Shown: piece by piece, positions 56,977-64,000 of the stretch | Layout of the letters: the number at the start of each line of letters is the position of its first letter | Numbering within the stretch: position 1 is the first letter of the stretch | DNA from: Arachis hypogaea | Taxonomy: Eukaryota; Streptophyta; Magnoliopsida; Fabales; Fabaceae | DNA length: 64,000 nt | Reading direction: 5' to 3' | Assembly: GCF_003086295.3 (NCBI RefSeq) | Contig: NC_092045.1 | Span: 23,185,890-23,249,889 of the forward strand | Made by a program: the position numbers and the translations under genes | Notes under the pieces: generated by a model | What the model saw: only the letters and a program-made list of their open reading frames with translations | Database searches by the model: none | What the model was told of the DNA's origin: nothing

Positions 56977-58467
56977 ATGAACTCTCACCCCTTTGGCTAT
57001 GAGTCTGGTTACAATTATGTTGCAGGAAGAGGAAACTATAATGAGAACAGGCATCAAGGTTGGAACAATCAAAGATGGGAGGAGCCACAAGGATTTGAGC
57101 AACCCTCATGGCAACAACCACCTCCAGTGGACTATCAACAACCACCACCATATGCCTATGAACCCCCTCCTCAACATGACTTTAGACCACCATACTCACA
57201 AGCCCCTTTCCGCCATTCACCTCCATATGACCCTAACCCTCAACCACCATACCAACCACCTTATGAGCCATATGAACCATATATAGAACCACCCCAATTC
57301 CAACCTAATTACTCACAAGAACCACCACTTCAATATTCACCATCTCCATATCCATCAATCCAAGAGCATTATGATCCTACTTATGAAAACCGAGTGCATC
57401 AAGAGGCAAAGGATCGTCTCAAGGAAACAATGGATTGATTTCAGGCACCCACTCAACAACTGGGGCAAGTATTAATTCAATGGGCTTCTAGACGCTTAAA
57501 TATACAAGGCTCAGCCACAGCTCCATGTGGACAGTCTAGTGAAGAGCATAGCATAAAGGAGATACCAGAAACGCCAGTGGACAAGACAGAGCGTGAATTC
57601 ATACTAGAACAAGTAGAAGAAGCTATCATTGTTCAAGAAGAAGAGTTGGTTGAAGACTTAGGAGACGCAGAACCTCCATGGGAAAGACAAGACATAGAGC
57701 CTCCTTCCAAGACGGTTGAAATTGATGCTGAAGAGGGTGTACAACCTCCAAAGCATATCATAGTTGAAGACTTGGAAGAGGTTGATCAAGAGATGGAGAT
57801 TCAAGAAGAAGAAGCACAACCTCCCATGCCCTTGGAAAGCAATGAAAAGGAGATTGAATTGAAAGAGAGCTACCAAGAGGAAGAGGTTGAAATTGAAGAA
57901 GTTTGCAAAGAGGTGGTAATTATCAGAGAAGAGCACAAGGGAGTGGAGCTTGCAATTTCATTAAAAACACCTCCCCCTAAGTTGCCATCATCCTTCATAA
58001 CATTCAAGTGGGTAAAATTCATATCCCATAGCTTTCTAATCCCACCTGAATATGGACTACTGGAGACGAATGGTCAACTTAGAGCTCTTTGTGGCATTAA
58101 GAGTAAAAGGAAGATGGTCAGTGGTAAGAATTGTCCTGCAAGGTTCATCATGGTTGGAAGCTTTAAGCTTAAACGTAAAGGTTGGTATAGAGATCAACTG
58201 AATGGGTCTAGGAAGTTGTTTGGCCGCTTTAGTGAGAATTCAGATTGCTTGCTACCCGGATGGAATCATGATAATCAACACGAAGACGGGTGTAAAAGCA
58301 AGATTTGTGATCCTGGAATCTGTTCTGACATCCAACACCCCGGGAGCCTAAGAATCTTTTTAAAGCTGCTCAAGGGTTTTACATGCCTAGTTTGGGACCC
58401 CGGAGGTTACTGGAATCACAAACACTGGTGGAGATTCCTGGATGAGTTCAAGCATAAGCCACCATAA
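56977..58467 (+). pseudogene. ORF of unknown function in element B (496 codons, one stop)
   Basis: Start MNSHPFGYESGYNYVAG; a single TGA at 57436-57438 (element A has an Arg codon there) interrupts an otherwise open frame to TAA at 58465. N-terminal third rich in Tyr, Pro and Gln (PPYDPNPQPPYQPPYEPYEP), acidic middle (EEVDQEMEIQEEEAQPP), basic/aromatic C-terminal third (RALCGIKSKRKMVSGKNCPA, WYRDQLNGSRKLFGRF) and a Trp-rich end (WNHKHWWRFLDEFKHKPP). It occupies the gag position. No retroviral knuckle or enzyme motif is seen. Possible explanations: a diverged gag, or a captured gene. The start codon is the first in the frame and is shared with element A. Confidence 0.8.
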
Positions 58468-58674
58468 TAGGAAGCTCATCAAATGTCCAACTTAAGGACT
58501 TTAACTAAAAGTGCTAGGTGGGAGACAACCCACCATGGTATGATCGTTCATTTTTTCATTTTTATTTAGTTTTATTTGCTTTTGAGTTTTATTTTAATTT
58601 ATTATATTGAACCTGGAGTTTTGCATCACATTCATATTAACACTGCATTCTGCATCTTTTCAGATTAAAAAAAA

Positions 58675-59200
58675 AAGCGAGCATGCGAAGCGACCGCATC
58701 AGCGACGCGTCCGCGTCGTAAGGAGATGAGAGAATAATAAATTGAACAGAGAGTTACGCAGAAGCAGGGCTGGAGGCGCGCTATTAGCACAAATTGATTC
58801 CACGCAATCAACGCGTCTGCGTCATTTGGAAAAATAGCCTCCCACGCGACCGCGTCACCCACGCGGCCGCGTGACCTGAAATCGGCGTAAAAAGGGTGTA
58901 TGGCCGAAAGTTGAGCTGGAATTGGGCTGGACCCGTGCTAGCAGCACAAGCCCTGCCACACGAACGCGTCACCCACGCGTCCGCGTCATATTGGAAATAA
59001 GGCCACCCGCGCGATCACGTTGACCACGCGACCGCGTCACCCTAGATTTTGGCAATACCAAGTTTCGAACAGAGAGTTGTGCGACCGCGAGGCTGCACTC
59101 GCGCCACTAGCACAAATCGAGTCACGCGATCGCGTGCCCCACGCGTCCGCGTTGCCAACCTTATCGCGCACCACGCGACCGCGTCGCCAGCGTCGCACAA
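58675..59200. repeat. GC-rich array of CACGCG(A/T)CCGCGT units, element B
   Basis: Counterpart of 24331-24862 with the same order of units and some point changes, e.g. CACGCGACCGCGTCACCC and CACGCGATCGCGTG. Confidence 0.85.
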
Positions 59201-61247
59201 CCTATCCAGATTAGTACCAATTTTCTTATCCTCTCTTTTCTAATCCTAATTTCTTCCTTCTCTCTCCTTTCTCACTTTCTTTTTCTTCTTCTCTTCCTTT
59301 TTCCCTCTCATTTTATTTTATTTTATTTGCATACTTTCGTTCATTGCATATTTTTATTTTTCTAAATTTATTCTTTTACCTCTGGTGTTCAAATGTTTTT
59401 ATTCAACTGTTATTTCTTCTCTGGTATTATCTTGGTGCTTATGACTTGTTTTATTCTGGTTAGGTAATATTATTTAAATCAATGCCAATCTTTTATACCT
59501 GTATTACTTTTGTATTGATTTTTAATTTATATTATCTTTCCTTCCCCACTCTCTCCCCCATTGTTGCATATTCTGCACCACTGGTATGCCATGACTTCTA
59601 TTGTTTTCTTACATGTTGTAGCTACCATGTGAATGAGACCCTTTTCATCTGGCATTAACCCAACCATACTCCATCTTTTAATTTCTATCTTTATTTTTGG
59701 GTTACTTTTCTTCCCTTTTTTTCTTTCAGGATAGCCACCAGCAAGAGAACCGGAAGACGATCACATGGGAGAGACAAACAAGTCCATCAGCACAATCCTT
59801 AAAGAAAAGCATCAGTTGGAACAGCCCGTCCACCTGCACATCTCAGCATGCACCGAGGATGGTGCAATCTTTAAGTGTGGGGAGGTCGATACCGACTTCC
59901 ATGGGTTAGTCACTTCATATTTTAGCACCAATGTTTAAATTTTCTTTGTAGTTCATTATTGCATTTGCATGATTGATTGCATATTTGTTTGATTTTTTTG
60001 CATATTTTACCACTTGGTTGAAGTAATATTTTCTTTTTCAAGAAAATTTTTAGAGAATTTCACTAATTTGAATAAAGTTTTTTTTGTTACACTTGTTTGA
60101 AGAAATATTATTTTGGAACATAGCTTAAAGCTTGAACACACAAAACCAGTGAGATTTTGAGCCTATTTGATTGGTTGCATTTTATCAACCAATATTTTAT
60201 TTTTGGTGTGTGTTTTTCTCTCTAAAATTGTGATCTTTGTCTTTCTTGATTCTATATTTCCATTGTTTAATGTATGCATACACTTATATGATTGAGGCCT
60301 TGTTTCACTGAGCTTACATACCCATATGGCCTTAACCTTTTCATTATCTATTGCAAACCAATTTTGAGCCTATTTTACCCCTTTGTTCTTTATTTTAGCA
60401 CATCATTAACTCTAAGCGAAAAACAATAATGTCCTTGATTTGAATCCTTGGTTAGCTTAGACTAGTGAGAATGCTTATGAATTAAGTGTGGGGAAGAGTG
60501 GGTTTGGAAATATCTGGTTTGAGAATTGAGTATGTTAGAATTTTCTGAAAATGTGAAAAAATGTTTAAGACATGTTCATGCATTCAATAAATTAATCATA
60601 TGCATAAAAAAAAGCAAATAAGAAAAAGGGGACAAAATGCCCCAAAGTAAGTAGTGAAGGCAATGCATATGTACTGTACTTAAAATTAGAATGCATGAAT
60701 ATGTGGAAAACATGGTTAATGGATGGCTAGATGTTGTATTATGATTACATAGAGTGTTTAAGTTAGGTGGGAAAGTTTCAGTTAATTAAGAATTCAAATT
60801 TTAGTCCACTTAGCCAAATACAATCCTACCTTGATCCTAGCCCCATTACAACCCTTAAAAGACCTTTTGATTTGTGTATTGGTGCATTAAATTTTTGTTA
60901 ATTGTTAGATGAAGAGCAAGCTATAGAAAGCAAGATTAGTAGAGAATTGAGAGAATTGACCCTAGACACTTGAAAGTTAGAATGATATACACTACCAAGG
61001 GTTCAGTGCTCAATTCTATGTTCCCTGCTTTCATGAGCTATCTTCTTCTTGCAAGTTATTTGTATTGTATTTTGTGATTTGAATTAGTGAAATCCAGTTC
61101 ATATTTGTCTTGAAGAACTTATTTATTTTTAACCAAGTAGGTAAAAACAATTTGCATTTAGTTGCATTTAATTTAGGTTGCATTGCATTCCATCACTTTA
61201 ACCTTAATTATTTACCTTGGATTTAGCATGAGGACATGCTAGTGTTT
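59201..61247 (+). other. element B 3' internal region
   Basis: AT-rich, non-coding apart from a short remnant at 59729-59909. Polypurine-like motifs TTAAGTGTGGGGAGGTC (59871-59887) and TTAAGTGTGGGGAAGAG (60482-60498) precede the true tract. Confidence 0.5.
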
Positions 61248-61261
61248 AAGTGTGGGGAGGT
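61247..61261 (+). other. polypurine tract of element B
   Basis: TAAGTGTGGGGAGGT immediately before the 3' LTR. Confidence 0.82.
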
Positions 61262-62658
61262 TGATAAACCCATATTTCGTGAGTTCTTTTGTGCTTAATT
61301 TGAGTGATTTATATAATCCTTCACCTACTTATTCACATTAATTGCATGGTTTAACTTTCCCTTCCTTATTATGTCGTATTGTGAAAAACTTGTTTCCTAA
61401 GCTTTAAAAATTAATTATTTTAATTACCTTTATTTCCATTCGATGCCGTGATTAGTATGTTGAGTAGTTTCAGATTTTCTAAGGCGGAATGACTTAGAGG
61501 ATGGAAAAGGAAACATACAAAAATGGAAGGAGAAAGAAAAACGGAGCTTTAAGGAAACTGGTGTTCACGCGATCGCATGGACGACGCGATCGCGTGCCAT
61601 AAGCGAAGATTCAGCGACGCGGCCGCATGACTGACGCGACCGCGCGCCTTAAGCAGAACGCACATGACGCGGTCGCATGACTGACGCGACCGCATGGCAA
61701 GGAAAAGCTCCGAATGATGCGACCGCGTGACCCACGCGGACGCGTGACAGAAAATTACAGAACACGCCCCAGCGAGTTCTAAACCCCTTTTTGGCCCAAA
61801 TCCAAGTTTAGAAAGCATAGACCAGAGGTTATAAAGTGGGGGAATGCATCCATTCATAAGGGATGCACTCATAATTCACTTCTCATGATTTAGATTAGTT
61901 TTGAGAGGGGTTCTCTCCTCTCTCTCTCTTAGGATTAGAAATTAGGATTTTTAGAAACTAGGATTTAGGACTTCTCTTAGTTTTAGGAGTAACTCTCAAT
62001 CCCAGGTTCTTTATTTTTATTTATTTTCCCAATTAAATTTATGAAATCTTCCATGTTACAGATTACTCTTTTGAATTAATATTATTTGAGGTATTTCAGT
62101 TATTATTGCTTTCTTTTATTTACATGATTATTGCCTCCCATCTGAATGCATTTTTTATTCCAGCAGTTTCAATTTTCTTTCCTTTTGGCTTTGGTTAAAT
62201 AATTAGTGACTCTAGAGTTATCAAACTCATTGTTGATTGAAAATTGGAATTCATCCACTTAACTTACCTTCATAGTTAGAGGTTAACAAAGTGGGAGAAA
62301 AATCCAATTCTCATCACAATTGATAAGGATAACTAGGAAAGGACCTCCAGTTTTTATACCTTGCCAAAGGTTTATTTTACAGCTATTGTTATTTTATTTT
62401 ACTTGTCATATGATATATTCCCACCTTACTTCCAAAACCCCAATTTCACCTTTTTCATAGCCAATAATAAGAACATACCTCCCTGCAATTCCTTGAGAAG
62501 ACGACCCGAAGTTTAAATACTCGGTTATCAATTTTAAAGGGGTTTGTTACTTGTGACAACCAAAACGTTTGTACGAAGGGATTTCTGTCGGTTTAGAGAC
62601 TATATCTACAACGTGACTGTTTTTATGACATTCTTTACTGGCAAAAATCCTAACGTCA
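61262..62658 (+). repeat. 3' LTR of element B (1397 bp)
   Basis: Same termini as the 5' LTR; a TATA box lies at 61829-61836. The array portion differs by an extra CCCACGCGGACGCGTG unit near 61730. Confidence 0.96.
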
Positions 62659-63406
62659 TCGATCCCACGAGGATTGATGGGCTAAGCAACGATGATTGAA
62701 TGATTTACTTAGTTAAACAAACAGAAAAGAGTGTTTGGGTCTCAATTGCATCAAACAGTAAATTCAGAAAATCAGAAAGCAAGCAATAAACGGGTTGTGA
62801 AATATATGGAGAAAACTGTTAAGATTTCAGAGATGTTTATTTTCCGGATTAACTTTTCTTACCAACTACATTAATCATGCAATATTCAATTCATGGAAAA
62901 CTATATGTGACTAAACCCTAATTTCTTATACCTTTTTAGTCTCCTCTAACCTTCATCAACCTTTGTCACTTGATTCCAATTAGAGGGTTAAGTTTAATTA
63001 TAGTTTATATACCACAGAAACCCTAATTATCCAAATATAAGAGGATTATATGTCACATATCCCGTTAAGTCCAGATAATTAGTGATTTAGGAGAAATTAT
63101 TTTCAAGATGTTATTTAGGTAAAGAGCTTTTCCAAGTTTACAAGAACTCAAATAGAATAAGGGTCATACTTTCGTTCCACTCAAATTCATAAGATAAAGA
63201 ATGAAAACAATTCTTGAAATTGAAATCAATACATGAATTAAAATATAAAAGTAATAGTATCAATTCATAGAATAAACATATCTCCTAACCTTAACAGTGG
63301 AGGCTTAGTTGCTCATAGTTCAGAGAAAAAACTAGGATTCAGAAAAACTGTAAAGTGCGGAATCCTGTAGAAGAGAAGAGAAGAGCCCAAAGGGCTGATT
63401 CTTTTC

Positions 63407-63415
63407 CCTTTTATA
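63407..63415 (-). promoter_or_regulatory. putative TATA box of the second FIDEL-like LTR
   Basis: TATAAAAGG on the minus strand, about 150 bp downstream (in LTR direction) of the phrase array. Confidence 0.5.
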
Positions 63416-63559
63416 TCTAATCCTAATTGATATAAATTATATTTTCTAAAACTAAATAATATCTTTTCCTATTTATAAATAAAATAAAAGTTTGAATCAG
63501 AATTAAATAACTCTTCGTAGCTTTCCTTGAAGATCATGGGGACTACTTTGATTCATATA

Positions 63560-63885
63560 GCTGGCGCCTAACTTGGTGGAGGTGGCGCCTAACTTGGAGG
63601 AGGCAGCAAAGATTGGGCGTGTTGATTGTGCCTTGGCGCCTAACTTGGTGGAGGTGGCACCGAACTTGACCCTGGCCGAATGGAATGAGTGTGATAGTTG
63701 TACCTGGCGCCTAACTCGGTGAAACCCAAGTTAGGCGCCACCTTGGCAGTGAACTTGGATGCTTGGAGTTTTCCTTGGTTCCTAACTTGGAGAATCCCAA
63801 GTTAGGCACCACCCTTGCAGTGTGTCTTGGGGTGTGGAGTTTGTCTTGGCGCCTAACTTGGAGAATCCCAAGTTAGGCACCACCA
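63560..63885 (-). repeat. phrase array GGCGCCTAACTTGG / CCAAGTTAGGCGCC
   Basis: The 14-bp phrase occurs about ten times in both orientations in 325 bp, with variants (GGCACC, GGTTCC), spaced by ordinary sequence. It sits at the U3 position where the first LTR has GGCGTTTAAC phrases and elements A/B have CACGCGACCGCGTG. Confidence 0.85.
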
Positions 63886-64000
63886 AGGCCGAATTGCTGG
63901 AGAAGTAGTGTGCACTATTATACGTCGTTGGAAAGCTCTAAACGTTGGCTTTCCGATGCCACTAAAATCACATCAATGGAATCTCTATAGCTCAAGTTAT

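Larger units (their letters stand above)
55424..62658 (+). mobile_element. element B: complete non-autonomous LTR retrotransposon, sister of element A
   Basis: LTRs 55424-56815 and 61262-62658, flanked by TCGAT (55419-55423 and 62659-62663). Intact tRNA-Asp primer site, one long ORF with a single stop, GC-rich array, AT-rich tail, polypurine tract; no protease, RT or integrase. Roughly 40 LTR differences over 1.4 kb by hand comparison. The internal region is close to that of element A, the U3 part of the LTR is not. Confidence 0.96.
62659..64000 (-). mobile_element. second FIDEL-like LTR (main piece, right of element B)
   Basis: Continues from 55423 across the TCGAT duplication: the joined wording ...GAGGGTCGATCCCACG agrees with GTGGGATCGACCCTTAC in the LTR at 398-2168, inverted. 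It contains a TATA box, a phrase array (about 63560-63885) and, at the window edge, the GGAAAGC/GCTTTCC block. No coding sequence. The LTR start and any internal region lie right of the window. Confidence 0.75.

Overview
The window is nuclear DNA of a flowering plant, almost certainly a legume and most probably peanut or a wild relative (Arachis). The evidence is spliceosomal introns in the gene fragments, plant-type retrotransposon lineages, tRNA-Asp and initiator-Met primer sites, and LTRs that I recognise from memory as abundant Arachis families (no search was run). I see no intact host gene, no tRNA or rRNA gene and no CRISPR. Nearly everything is transposable elements nested in one another, plus gene fragments.

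Left block (1-15794), three levels: a Tekay/Del-like LTR element (minus strand, 3.3-kb LTR at 12530-15794) was interrupted by a Tat-lineage Ty3-gypsy element (minus, 5' LTR 10017-10532, gag-protease-RT-RNase H-integrase down to 4848, then 107-bp tandem repeats and an antisense ORF). That element was in turn interrupted by a plus-strand element of the peanut FIDEL/Feral type, whose 3' LTR ends at 2168.

15795-20797: a palindromic MITE carrying a 677-bp hAT-type insertion (both with 8-bp target duplications), a TAA microsatellite, CACTA-like termini, and exon fragments of at least two unrelated plant genes (a TIGR01589-domain protein and the rRNA methyltransferase NOP2), all broken. A complete non-autonomous LTR element (element A, 20798-28633, duplication AAGGG) sits in the last NOP2 intron.

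28.9-39.5 kb: a decayed Mutator-like element with two convergent genes, a ULP1-type cysteine protease gene (plus) and a FAR1-type transposase gene (minus). 39863-43758: an internally deleted Ty3-gypsy element (element C, duplication TTATT). 45.6-48.3 kb: a second, MuDR-type MULE with matching terminal inverted repeats. The gaps between are AT-rich and unannotatable.

Right block (50.1-64.0 kb): the end of a chromovirus and its flank are tandemly duplicated (one copy carries a small hAT MITE). The chromovirus gag is broken by the LTR of a second FIDEL-like element (minus). Inside that LTR lies element B (55424-62658, duplication TCGAT), a sister of element A with the same internal ORF.

The observations I rate highest are: the large ORF of unknown function shared by elements A and B; a conserved U3 block with a GGAAAG/CTTTCC inverted repeat followed by family-specific phrase arrays in several LTR families; repeated polypurine-like motifs inside A and B; and a 129-bp module present in four introns of the ULP gene.
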